From Lolium rigidum (Eukaryota; Streptophyta; Magnoliopsida; Poales; Poaceae), in NCBI RefSeq assembly GCF_022539505.1, contig NC_061510.1, positions 92,892,292 to 92,956,291 of the forward strand: a stretch of DNA of 64,000 bases. Direction: 5' to 3'. Both the position numbers and the translations under genes were made by a program. Below are positions 1-11,055 of this stretch, piece after piece. Each line of letters begins with the position of its first letter. Within the stretch, counting starts at the first letter, position 1. Below the pieces are notes generated by a model that saw only the letters and a list, made by a program, of their open reading frames with translations, made no database searches and was not told the origin of the DNA.

Positions 1-1087
1 GCAATAGATTCAAAGTCGAAGGCATTGAAGCAACACAAAGGATGATTGAGTTTCAGCAATTGCTTTCAACTTGTAACATGTATATCTCATGGATAATTGT
101 CAACATAGAGTAATATAACAAGTGCAATAAGTAATCATGTAAGAATCAATGCACACAGTTAACACAAGTGTTTGCTTCTAAGATAGAATGAAGTAGGAAA
201 ACTGACTCAACATAAAGTAAAGGAATGGCCCTTCGTAGAGGGAAGCATGGATTACTATTTTTGTGCTAGAGCTTTTGTTTTGAAAACATAGAAACAATTT
301 TGTCAACGGTAGTAATAATTCATATGTGTTATGCATAATACTTCCTACAAGTTGCAAGCCTCATGCATAGAATACCAATAGTGCCCGCACCTTGTCATAA
401 TTAGCTTGGATTTACACGGATTATCATTGCATAACATATGTTTCAACCAAGTGTCACAAAGGGGTACCTCTATGCCGCCTGTACAAAGGTCCAAGGAGAT
501 CAATCGCATTTTATTTCTCGTTTTTAATAGATCTCAACTTAGGACATCCATACTGGGACAACATAGACAACAGATAATGGACTCCTCTTTAATGCATAAG
601 CATTCAACAACATATAATATTCTCATAAGAGATTGAGGATGAATGTCCGAACTGAAAACTTCCACCATATGATACATGGCTTTGGTTAGCGGCCCAATTA
701 ATGTTCTTCTCTAACATATGCATACTCAAACCATTTGATCATGATAAATCACCCTTACTTCACACAAGACGAACATGCATAGCATCTCACATGATATCCA
801 ACAAAGGTAAAAAGTTGATGGCGTCCCCAAAAACATGGTTACCGCTCAACAAGCAACTTATAAGAACTAAGACACATAGCTACATATTCATCACCACAAT
901 AGTTTTTAAGCTATTTTTCCCATGAGCTATATATTGCAAAGATAAAGGAATGAAATTTTAAAGGTAGAACTCAAGTAATTTACTTTGGAATGGCAGAAAA
1001 ATACCACATAGTAGGTAGATATGGTGGACATAAATGGCATGGATTTTGGCTCAAGGTGTTTGGATGCACGAGAAGCATTTCCTCTCA

Positions 1088-1987
1088 GTACAAGGCTTTG
1101 GGCTAGCAAGGTTGTTTGAAGCAAACACAAGTATGAACATGTACAGCAAAACTTACACAAGAACATATTGCAAGCATTATAAGACTCTACACTGTCTTCC
1201 TTGTTGTTCAAACACTTCACCAGAAAATATCTAGACCTTAGAGAGACCAATCATGCAAACCAAATTTCAACAAGCTCTACGGTAGTTCTCCACTAATAGA
1301 TTAAACTACATGATGCAAGAGCTTAAACATGATCTATGAGAGCTCAAAACAATTGCCAAGTATCAAGTTATTCCAAACCATATGAAGCATTTTCTGATTC
1401 CAACCAAATAGCAATCAACGAAGCAATTTTCAGCCTTCGCCATGAACATTAAAGCATAACTAAGAACACAAGTGTTCAAATGAAAAAGCGGAGCGTAATA
1501 TCTCAAATACAAGGATGGTGGGATCCAACTTTATGAACATGTACAAGGCTTTGGGCTAGCAAGGTTGTTTGAAGCAAACACAAGTATGAACATGTACAGC
1601 AAAACTTACACAAGAACATATTGCAAGCATTATAAGACTCTACACTGTCTTCCTTGTTGTTCAAACACTTCACCAGAAAATATCTAGACCTTAGAGAGAC
1701 CAATCATGCAAACCAAATTTCAACAAGCTCTACGGTAGTTCTCCACTAATAGATTAAACTACATGATGCAAGAGCTTAAACATGATCTATGAGAGCTCAA
1801 AACAATTGCCAAGTATCAAGTTATTCCAAACCATATGAAGCATTTTCTGATTCCAACCAAATAGCAATCAACGAAGCAATTTTCAGCCTTCGCCATGAAC
1901 ATTAAAGCATAACTAAGAACATAAGTGTTCAAATGAAAAAGCGGAGCGTAATATCTCAAATACAAGGATGGTGGGATCCAACTTTAT
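1088..1987. repeat. Tandem duplication, 453-bp period, inside the beta element
   Basis: Bases 1,088-1,534 recur at 1,541-1,987 with almost no change. The short joining piece between copies (ATGAACATGTAC) also occurs inside the unit near 1,134. This suggests reverse-transcriptase template slippage rather than unequal crossing-over. The other family members in the window (21,800-22,260, 61,400-61,810 and 28,130-28,580) carry one copy only. Confidence 0.85.
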
Positions 1988-2817
1988 TCAAACCAAAACA
2001 AAAATAAAAGCAAACAGACGCTCCAAGTAAAGAACATAAGATGTGATGGAATAAAAATATAGTTTCACTAGAAGTGACTTGATAAGTTGTCGATGAAGAA
2101 GAAGATGCCCAAGGGGATGCCTTGGGCATCCCCAAGCTTAGATGCTTGAGTCTTCTTAAAATATGCAGGGATGAACCACCGGGGCATCCCCAAGCTTAGA
2201 CCTTTCACTCTTCTTGATCATATTGTATCATCCTCTTCTCTTGACCCTTGAAAACTTCCTCCACACCAAACTTAAAGCAAACTCATTGGAGGGTTAGTGC
2301 ATAATCAAAAATTCACATATTCAGAGGTGACATAATCATTCTTAACACTTCTGGACATTGCACAAAGCTACTGAAAGTTAATGGAACAAAGAAACCCATT
2401 CAACATAGCAAAAGAGGCAATGCGAAATAAAAGGCAGAATCTGTCAAAACAGAACAGTCTGTAAAGACTAATTTTCCAGAGGCACTTAACTTGCTCAAAC
2501 GGAAAAACTCAAAACTAATGAAAGTTGCGTACATATCTGAGGATCACGCACGTAAATTGGCAGATTTTTTTGATTTTTCTACAGAGAGATCTACGCAAAT
2601 TCGTGACAGACAGCAAATCTGTTTCTGCGCAGCAATCCAAATCTAGTATCAACTTTACCATAGAGACTTTACTTGGCACAAAAACATGATAAGGAGAGGT
2701 TGCTACAGTATTAACAACTTACAAGACTCAACAATACAGTAGTAAAATAAAAACATGGGTTATCTCCGAAGAAGGGCTTTTCTTTAACACCTTTCAGCTA
2801 GGCGCAGAAAGTGCAAA

Positions 2818-3174
2818 TCAAGTAACATCAAGAGAAGAAGCATCAACATCATAATTTGTTCTAATAATAGAATCAAAAGGCAACTCCATTCTCTTTCTAG
2901 GGAAGTGTTCCATACCTTTCTTGAGAGGAAATTGATACTTAATATTTCCTTCTTTCATATCAATAATAGCACCAACAGTTCGAAGAAAGGGTCTTCCCAA
3001 GACAATAGGACAAGATGCATTGCATTCAATATCCAAGACAACAAAATCAACGGGGACAAGGTTGTTGTTAACCGTAATGCGAACATTATCAATTCTCCCC
3101 AAAGGTTTCTTTAGAGAATTATCAGCAAGATTAACATCCAAATAACAATTTTTCAATGGTGGCAAGTCAAGCAT
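2818..3174 (-). pseudogene. Retropepsin-type aspartic protease fragment (gag-pro remnant)
   Basis: A 118-residue open stretch carries the C-terminal half of a gypsy-type retropepsin. It contains VDFVVLDIECNASCPIVLGR followed by PFLRTVGAIIDM, the usual 'ILGRPFL' block after the catalytic site. The catalytic D-[ST]-G itself is absent because the sequence is cut at 3,189, so no active protease can be made. The ORF ends in YDVDASSLDVT, which matches the end of the gag-like ORF at 62,646 (YDVDASSLDNT). Both therefore look like deletion derivatives of one gag-pro polyprotein joined at the same 3' breakpoint. Protein identity rests on motif recognition. Confidence 0.7.
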
Positions 3175-3189
3175 ATCATAAAGTTTATG

Positions 3190-6100
3190 TTGAATTGTAT
3201 TGGCAAGATGACACTATAGTGGACTCAAATGACAACCTAACACTTAAGTGTACATTTGGCTGGTAGAGCTCAAGTTTATGTTGCATAAAGCCAATTTTTC
3301 CCTATCATTTATCAAAACATTTTCTTTCAATCTAATTAGCAGTAACATTGGTAAAACCCCAATGTACCAAATTAACGATAGCATTGGTAAAGCCCCAATG
3401 TACCTTCCTACCCTTGTTCACCCATTCAAATTTTATTTAAGAAATTGGGATGAGGAGATCTTCGAACAAGGACTTGTCAGTTCGCTCAAGTTGTCCATAA
3501 CCGGGGACACGACTAAGTACTTAGATTTTACACTCTCGAGAGGTTGTACACCTTTACCCACATGGCCAGGTCAATCCTTCTACCTCGTTGCACATTTTGC
3601 TTAAGGACAGGTGTAGACCGTGGCCGAGACCTTCTGTGTGTAATCGCCCGAACCATTCCCTAAGGGCCACGCCCCCACCTACAGTATCCCTCTACCACCA
3701 CCCGGCCCCTAGGATCCGGGTTCATACAACATACTTTGTCAAGCCGAGCCATAGTAGCATGTGGTTGTACGTGAAGCTAATGAGCAAGATTTGTCTACAA
3801 TCTCTTTAAGCCTGGGTGACTTTCCGCAAGTGTGCACTAGCACCAGGGTCTTGCCCCCTGATACAGCCACCCTCTCCATAACTCCACCATTCACCCAGGT
3901 AATTCATTAAACTTAGTTGTTTTTCCTTAACCTCTATCAAAACCTTTTCCATGGCATAGCAGGTAGAACTAAATTTAATGGCGGCTAAGGGAGTCTAGAA
4001 GTGGTGTAGCTAAACTACTAGGATTTAATAGCAAGCAAAAAGCATAAACCCTAGACATGTCTACTATAAAAACACTACTGTGCAAGAATTTAAAACTGGG
4101 ACTTTTGGTGTGTGTCACTTGCCTTTTTGGTAGTCGAAGATCATTCCCTTTTCTCTCAATCAAAACACGTGGCTCTCCGCACAAACTATAAGATAAAAAT
4201 AGCACAACATAAACACACCATTCATAGCAACATAATCAAACAAGACAACAATCAGACATCGCTCTATGGTACTAAGATAGGGCCTGAGGTTTGGCTTGCA
4301 AGATATGGTTTAATAGATTGAAAGGGTCATGTACTTAGAAAGGAAAAGATTATCCAAGTCAAATGCTTAGGAGGAAAAGATTGACAAGGCCATATGATCA
4401 AGGGTTATTTGCTACACCGAAATGAATAATTGGAATGATCCATGTGATAGAATCATATGAGTCCCATATGGCGTAAAGCAACATACCATTATGGAGAGTG
4501 TGACAACACTCACCAATGACACAAGGAAAAAGATTAGATAAGAACTAGTGATATGAACATTTACTCAAATAACTCAATTGCTATTTGAATAATATGGACT
4601 AAGATAATATGATGTATTTAGATGTGATCATTGAACATGATGAATGTGTCTAAATGATTTCATAGTCGAAGAACGGTATTGCGGATCCTAAAAATACCAC
4701 GAAAAAAAGTGTGCAAAACTGACATGTAAAATGTCTGAAATGATCTACGTATTTTACTGATTCCAATGATATAAAATTTGTCGAAAACCGACGTGTAGAA
4801 CTCAAGATATTGATTTTACAATTCGTGGTCAAATTCTAATGGTGTCCGAAAAGTTGTTAGAGAAAGTTGATTCGATGGGAAAACTTTTTACACGAAAGAT
4901 GTAGAGATAACAATTACGAACTTAATGTCACGGAAATCATCTAAAACGAAGATATAGATCTGTAGCTATGAATTTTGAAAGATTGACATGTGCTAGTACA
5001 ATCTAATACGAAACTGACGGATCCTACTAGGAATCATTGTATGGACAGTACACGCGCGTGCCTTCACTGGTGTCGTGAGCCTCATTGCCATGAACTATTC
5101 GAGTGGATTAAAACCTATCTAATTCATGCCGTGCTTGCTAGATAGAATGGACTGGGAATTGCTGGCGACTTACAGTGGCCGAGCCTGGTCGGCAACAGCA
5201 ACGATGAATAGAACGTCGTCAGCGAGGCGGACGTGTACGGCGAGGTTGATCCGATTGTCTTCAGGATTTCGCGAGGCACGGACGACGTCTGCTATAAAGG
5301 CGTGTACACAAATACATGGTCTCGGGACTTCAGCCGCTACACCCATGTTCGTGACGGCCGATTGAAGGCGAAGCTTAGCGTGTCATTGCTCCGGTGCGAA
5401 ACAAAACGAAACTAAGGCATCAGAGGTATGCGCTAGAATCAAGAAAAGAGAATGGGAACAAAATACTACAGCTAATACCTTCAGCGGCGACGGAATACCG
5501 GCGGCAGTGTTCGAGGACGTCGTACCTCGACGACGGCGACGTTGTTGCGGGTGTCGGTCGTCGCGGTCTACTGTGACAAAATGATGCACCATCATGTCCT
5601 GGAGAAAGACCTTAACGAGGGGAGTCTCCTGGTGGAGGGAATCTACGAGATGAACACCAAAGGCGTCGGAATTTGGTGATGAACTCGATATTTGTGGCTA
5701 AGAGTGGCATGGTCTATATTTGCTGTAGAGAGCTCATCTGGAAAAAGTGTGAGAACAAAAGTGAGGGAGGAAAGCAAGGAACACATACTGGACATCTCGG
5801 TTCGCAGTATAATGACTTGAGGAGGGAGATCGGTAGAGGAATGCCACCGGTTGGCATTTGGTGCACCTGGACGATTTGGGAAAATAAGGAAACTAAATGT
5901 GGTTTTAATTCCCTGAATGAGACCGTGGTTCAATGGGCAATAAAATTCGTGTTGAAGTCGACAAGAAACGATCGCTAGATTAGTGGAGATATGAAGGGAA
6001 TGGTTTACTGCCATGCAAGATGTTAACGGTGAAGTTTCTGTAACATGTACGTGAACAGAGGAAGGAGACGATCCAGTTTTTTGGGCTGGTTTGGTCGGTT

Positions 6101-6613
6101 TGGCCTAGATGGGCCAGGTTGAGCTGGAAAAAGAAAGGCTAGGGTGGCCTGGCTTGGTCGGGGGCGGGGGCAAGCTGGGCCGGTCGGCCTGGCCGCTCCT
6201 TTTTTTTTAAATCTAGAAATTTAAAATATATTTTTGGAGGATCAAACTTAATCAGAAAAAGGCAAATAAGGTATCGTTGGATTCTTCATGAAAAATATTT
6301 TCATAAGAAACCAAAATTGGGACAAAAATATAAAATTTGTAAAATCAAATATGTGGCTATAGTATCTTTTTAGGGATTAACATTTTCTCAAAATAAATGA
6401 TTTTATAAGTTTTAAACCTCCGAACAAAATAGAGTATTGTTGGAAAATATTTTGAAAACAAGGTTTATGAAAACTGCATTTATTTGAAAATACCTTTTTA
6501 ATAACCACAAAAGTTTTAGTTCTTTGTGAAAAATTCAATCACGTTCAATCAATCAAGCATTAAATTCATTTTTATTTTACATTCCGAATTTTAGAAAATT
6601 TCGGGATGTGACA
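3190..6613 (-). repeat. LARD-M 3' LTR, missing its terminal 344 bp
   Basis: This matches 11,400-14,836 across its whole length, with scattered substitutions and one-base indels. The left edge at 3,190 is a deletion junction, not an LTR end: it falls mid-LTR and the partner continues for 344 bases more. Open frames inside (for example near 5,643-6,014) are not conserved between the two copies and look non-coding. Confidence 0.85.
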
Positions 6614-6786
6614 GACTACCACCCTTAAAAGGAATCTCGTCATCGAGATTCGAGAAAGGCTACAAAGAAAGATGGGTATGGGATATGTTGGGGTGGGCTA
6701 CCACCCTTAAAAGAAAAAATTTGTAGGTAGTCTTAGGTCTTGGGTTTAGGCTAAGCTCATCTTGGATATGACTTGGCACATCCAAG

Positions 6787-6885
6787 TCACGCCGGGCATA
6801 AATCCCGAAACCCGAATCCCGAACCCGAAATTCCCGATCCCGAACCCGTATATCCCGAACCCGAAAAACCCGATCACTTATTCGG
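6787..6885. mobile_element. Left-end fragment of the hAT-like element (duplicated copy)
   Basis: The sequence begins TCACGCCGGGCATAAATCCC after CATCCAAG, exactly as at 8,677, then is cut at the duplication junction near 6,885. It shows that the hAT-like insertion predates the tandem duplication. Confidence 0.75.
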
Positions 6886-7145
6886 TTCGCAGTATAATGA
6901 CTTGAGGAGGGAGATCGGTAGAGGAATGCCACCGGTTGGCATTTGGTGCACCTGGACGATTTGGGAAAATAAGGAAACTAAATGTGGTTTTAATTCCCTG
7001 AATGAGACCGTGGTTCAATGGGCAATAAAATTCGTGTTGAAGTCGACAAGAAACGATCGCTAGATTAGTGGAGATATGAAGGGAATGGTTTACTGCCATG
7101 CAAGATGTTAACGGTGAAGTTTCTGTAACATGTACGTGAACAGAG

Positions 7146-7938
7146 GGCAAATCCTATACACCGACCAGGTCGGTCCCTACCGCGCGCCGCACACCCCCGC
7201 GCGCGGTATGGGCCGGCCTGGTCGGCCCAGTTCGCCTTTTTTCTGTTTTCTGTTTCTCTTTCTTTCTTTTCTTTTCTTTTTTCTTTTCTTTTCCTTTTCC
7301 TTTTTTATGTTCTGTTCCTTTTTTGTTTTTGTTTTGTTTTGTTTCTTTTTTGTTTATATTTATTTTTGTTCAAATTTGAAAATATTTCAAATTCAGAAAA
7401 ATTTCAAAATTGAAAACTGTTCAAAATTTAAAAAAAAGTTCAAATTTTAAAAACGTTCAAATTTTAAAACCGTTTAAATAAAATAAATGTTCAAATCTGA
7501 AATCCGTTCAAATTTGAAAAATGTTCAAATACAAAAAATTGTTCAAATTTGAAATCCGTTCAAATTTAAAAAATGTTCAAATACAAAAATGTTCAAATTA
7601 TAAAAGCGTTCAAATTTGAAATCCGTTCAAATATATAAAGCATTCAAATTTGGAAAAATGTTCAAATTCGAAAAAATGTTCAAATTTCGAAAAAATTAAA
7701 TCAAAATCTGAACATTTTTAAAATTTCCAAAATTTCGAATCTGAACAGATTTTGAAAATTTGTTATCCGAAATATATTTTTTAAAAGTTAGATATTAAAA
7801 AAGAAAAATATTAACAAAAAAGAAACAGCAAGAAAAAACGTACCTACTACTAATGGGCCGCGGCCCAACCAACCGGCCTGGTCGGTGGGGTGTGCGGTGG
7901 CCCGTACACACCGACCAGGTCGGTGTACAGCACTCCCC
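7146..7938. mobile_element. Mutator-type MITE (793 bp) with 9-bp TSD
   Basis: The element is bounded by a perfect 9-bp direct repeat TGAACAGAG at 7,137-7,145 and 7,939-7,947. The same site occurs uninterrupted at 6,052-6,060 and 14,262-14,270. The termini are inverted repeats sharing TACACCGACC(A/T)GGTCGGT, with first base G. Nine-base TSDs and G-starting TIRs are typical of Mutator-like elements. The interior holds a pyrimidine run (about 7,216-7,340) and a degenerate array of GTTCAAATTTGAAA-like units (about 7,369-7,690). It has no transposase, so it is non-autonomous. Confidence 0.85.
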
Positions 7939-8676
7939 TGAACAGAGGAAGGAGAGGATCCAGTTTTTGGGCTGGTTTGGTCGGTTTGGCCTAGATGGGC
8001 CAGGTTGAGCTGGAAAAAAAAAGGCTAGGGCGGCCTGGCTTGGTCGGGGGCGGGGGCAAGCTGGGCCGTTCGGCCTGAACGCTCCTTTTTTTTAAAAAAA
8101 AACTAGAAATTTAAAATATATTTTTGGAGGATCAAACTTAATCAGAAAAAGGCAAATAAGGTATCGTTGGATTCTTCATGAAAAATATTTTCATAAGAAA
8201 CCAAAATTGGGACAAAAATATAAAATTTGTAAAATCAAATATGTGGCTATAGTATCTTTTTAGGGATTAACATTTTCTCAAAATAAATGATTTTATAAGT
8301 TTTAAACCTCCGAACAAAATAGAGTATTGTTGGAAAATATTTTGAAAACAAGGTTTATGAAAACTGCATTTATTTGAAAATACCTTTTTAATAACCACAA
8401 AAGTTTTAGTTCTTTGTGAAAAATTCAATCACGTTCAATCAATCAAGCATTAAATTCATTTTTATTTTACATTCCGAATTTTAGAAAATTTCGGGATGTG
8501 ACAGACTACCACCCTTAAAAGGAATCTCGTCATCGAGATTCGAGAAAGGCTACAAAGAAAGATGGGTATGGGATATGTTGGGGTGGGCTACCACCCTTAA
8601 AAGAAAAAATTTGTAGGTAGTCTTAGGTCTTGGGTTTAGGCTAAGCTCATCTTGGATATGACTTGGCACATCCAAG

Positions 8677-9716
8677 TCACGCCGGGCATAAATCCCGAAA
8701 CCCGAATCCCGAACCCGAAATTCCCGATCCCGAACCCATATATCCCGAACCCGAAAAACCCGATCACTTATTCGGGTAGCTGTTTTGAATACCCGAATTT
8801 ATTTCAGGTAATTCGGGAACGTAGTCTGAGCACCCGAACGTCCCGAATATCCCGAAACGATACAAAGCCCATGAAAATTCCACCCGCACGAACAAAGCCC
8901 GGCCCAAGTTGGTAACCCTAGACACTGAATATTACTGCGTTTCTTTTTCTCTCCCCTCACCCTCGTCCTCTCCCCTTACGTAGCCGCCACAAGTCACAAC
9001 CACAGCGACGACGCGCAGATCCCGCTCGCCGCCGCTCACCACTGCCGAGTGCTAATGCCTACTTGATGAGGCGCTCACCTACTGCGTGGCTGCCCCATCC
9101 CCTGGCCGCCCGACGCACCACTGCCCGCAAGCAGCCGCCTCGTCGCTGCATCTTCCTGGGTGAGACGACGACGACGACGATGAGCTCTTCTCCAACACAT
9201 CCACACCTCCAACTGCTAATTCTTGCTGGATCCGTGGAGGAATTGAGTTGTATATGCACTTGTCCAGCTGCTGGGCATGTACATTGAATTTGAGTAACTC
9301 GACCATCTATGCGTGGTTGCTTTGAGACTGAGAACTTCAGTGATGCATTTTCGTTTTGTTTAATGAACTTTTGTGATGGCGTGATGCACTGCAGTCTGCA
9401 GCTACGCTGCTAGCTGTTGTTTAAACTTTGAAGTTTGATTGTGTTATGATATTTATCCTGTCGAAAATGCAGTGGAAATGGTGCCATCTGTTGTTGTTAT
9501 TTCTAGCTGCTGAATCGCTGAAACATGAAAAATTGTTGAACAGCTACTTCGGGCTATTCAGGATTTCCCGAACCCGAACCCGAATTATCGGGTACCCGAA
9601 TTGTCGGGTGTTAAATTTTGTGAGCAAATTTCGGGTGTCATATTTTGGAACCCGAATTATTTTTTTCCCGAATTACCCGTCCCGAATTTTCGGGAAATCC
9701 CGAATGCCCAGAGTGA
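8677..9716. mobile_element. hAT-like non-autonomous DNA element (1,040 bp) with 8-bp TSD
   Basis: It is flanked by CATCCAAG at 8,669-8,676 and 9,717-9,724. The ends form an imperfect inverted repeat, TCACGCCGGGCAT on the left and TCACTCTGGGCAT read inward from the right. Both subterminal regions are crowded with CCCGAA / TTCGGG hexamers (about 8,690-8,830 and 9,560-9,705), resembling the subterminal transposase-binding arrays of Ac-type elements. The middle (about 8,935-9,280) is GC-rich and leader-like, with CCGCC runs and a (GAC)n tract, but holds no long convincing ORF. It may be a relic of the autonomous parent's 5' region or a captured gene start. The superfamily call rests on the TSD length and subterminal repeats. 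Confidence 0.65.
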
Positions 9717-9724
9717 CATCCAAG

Positions 9725-11041
9725 GATATGACTTGACCTCAGGTCATCTTTTGAAAATATCTATGGCTTATGGCTTCTGAGCTAATATCCAATAGGCAAA
9801 TGTTTATCAACATATTTCTTCAAGGTGACTTGAGCAGGTCTCCTCATCGTTGGAATTCTAATTCGTATGGGCTGGCTGTTGACTACTTTTGACACGGAGG
9901 GGTCATTCTTCGGGTAAATCAGGAGAATAAGATGAGAGTATTTCAATGCATCGTTCATCTTCTTACTTGTCGGTGTCATCGAAGGTCTTCCACTATTCTT
10001 CAACTATTGGTTGGATCTTCAATATTGTTGTAGTCCTACGCTTGGAAGCACTTTCCATACTATAAGGGTATAATATTTCTCCACCGTAAGGTTCAGGCTT
10101 ATTAGCGACGTCTCACTTGTAGGTATGTCTCTCAGATTTACCATTCCTCATAACAAGAGCAAATAATATGAGTAGTCGTCATGGGGGCCAATCCATGTCG
10201 CACCCAATCATTACTTTGTATTCAGTTTGGTGCATCTCGCAATCTAACTCTTGGTCAATCTCACTAGTTTTGATAAAAGCTTTCATGAAAAAATTGATCT
10301 AAGGTTTCCTTATGATTTTCATAAACCTTTTAGAAAACATCTATCGATTCCTAGATATTGGTTTGCTTCCAGGCTTCATCACCTTGATAGGAAACATCAG
10401 GGTTGGTTTCAGTATTGTTGTCTTCATGGCGAGTTGCCGAGAAAACATTCTCTGGATTGGGTAAAGATGAGAATAGATAGAAAGGTTCTAAAGAAGGTTC
10501 CTACCCAAACATGGCAAATCAATGCAATTCATCAAACAACAAGCATCTAACAGGCATCAAGCAACATGGTTCAAACACAAACAAACTAATATGGTCATAC
10601 CACAATTTGGTATGATCAATACTTTCTTAGGATATCGTTGGTTCAGTAAAATGGTGGTCTGATCTATTTCTATTTTGGATGCTTCAAGTTTCTATTCTAC
10701 TCCATCAGTGTATCCTTGTGTGTTGTGAAGTCTACCTCGAAGTATTTATTCAAGTTCTTCATTTGTCTTCCATGAAACACTTCTTGCGGAGTTGAAGAAT
10801 ATTACATGAAGCATCAGTCCTCACTTCAGGTACAAGGTCATCATCTCTACTTCCTTGATGGTTTCATAAGGTAGGTCATCTAAGGCAAGAGTAAATTTTT
10901 TTTTGAAGATGAAGTAGATGAGAATACTAGAAGTTCACAAAGCAAACTTTTTTTTTGAAATAGGATTAGAAAATTTTTTCATCCTAGGGTCTTCCTATTT
11001 CTAATCCAAACCTAGGGTCACGAACCTATGGTCAACACAAT
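9725..11041 (-). other. LARD-M internal region, non-coding
   Basis: This is AT-rich internal sequence of LARD-M between the hAT-like element and the primer-binding site. No retroelement domain is visible in any frame. A 99-residue open frame at 10,251-10,550 (+) has no motif I recognise and lies antisense to the element, so I do not call it a gene. Confidence 0.6.
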
Positions 11042-11053
11042 GCTCTGATACCA
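11042..11053 (-). promoter_or_regulatory. LARD-M primer-binding site (initiator tRNA-Met type)
   Basis: Plus-strand GCTCTGATACCA is the reverse complement of TGGTATCAGAGC, complementary to the 3' end of initiator tRNA-Met. It lies two bases from the LTR end at 11,056 and fixes the element's orientation as minus. Confidence 0.9.
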
Positions 11054-11055
11054 TC

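Larger units (their letters stand above)
1..3189 (-). mobile_element. Beta-type TGATACGTC-family LTR element, internal region (left part of a split element)
   Basis: This is the internal region of a minus-strand LTR retrotransposon. It reads as the reverse complement of 27,340-29,640 and is closely similar to 20,760-23,040 and 60,300-62,600. The 3' LTR lies beyond the left window edge. The remainder of the 5' LTR is at 14,837-15,412, on the far side of the LARD-M insertion. Most of the stretch is non-coding; the only recognisable coding piece is a protease fragment at 2,818-3,174. At 3,190 the sequence stops abruptly inside the element and passes into the middle of a LARD-M LTR, so the primer-binding site, gag start and about 1 kb of the LTR have been deleted. 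It is called beta because the sequence after 2,763 matches the gag-type element at 62,592 and not the alpha elements. Confidence 0.8.
5797..8770. repeat. Tandem duplication of about 1.09 kb spanning LTR end and adjacent internal sequence, split by a MITE
   Basis: The segment from about 5,797 to 6,881 (LTR right part, LTR end at 6,613, first internal bases and the left end of a hAT-like element) is repeated. The second copy runs from about 6,882 to 8,770, and the MITE at 7,146-7,938 is inserted in it. The junction has only four bases of microhomology (TCGG). The second copy contains an extra LTR right end at 8,503. Confidence 0.85.

Noticed and set aside
8935..9290. Possible host exon inside the hAT-like element
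   Set aside because: No convincing long frame, and flanking splice sites cannot be confirmed; kept only as a remark in the element's entry.
10251..10550. 99-residue plus-strand ORF in the LARD-M internal region
   Set aside because: Antisense to the element, no motif, AT-rich chance opening.
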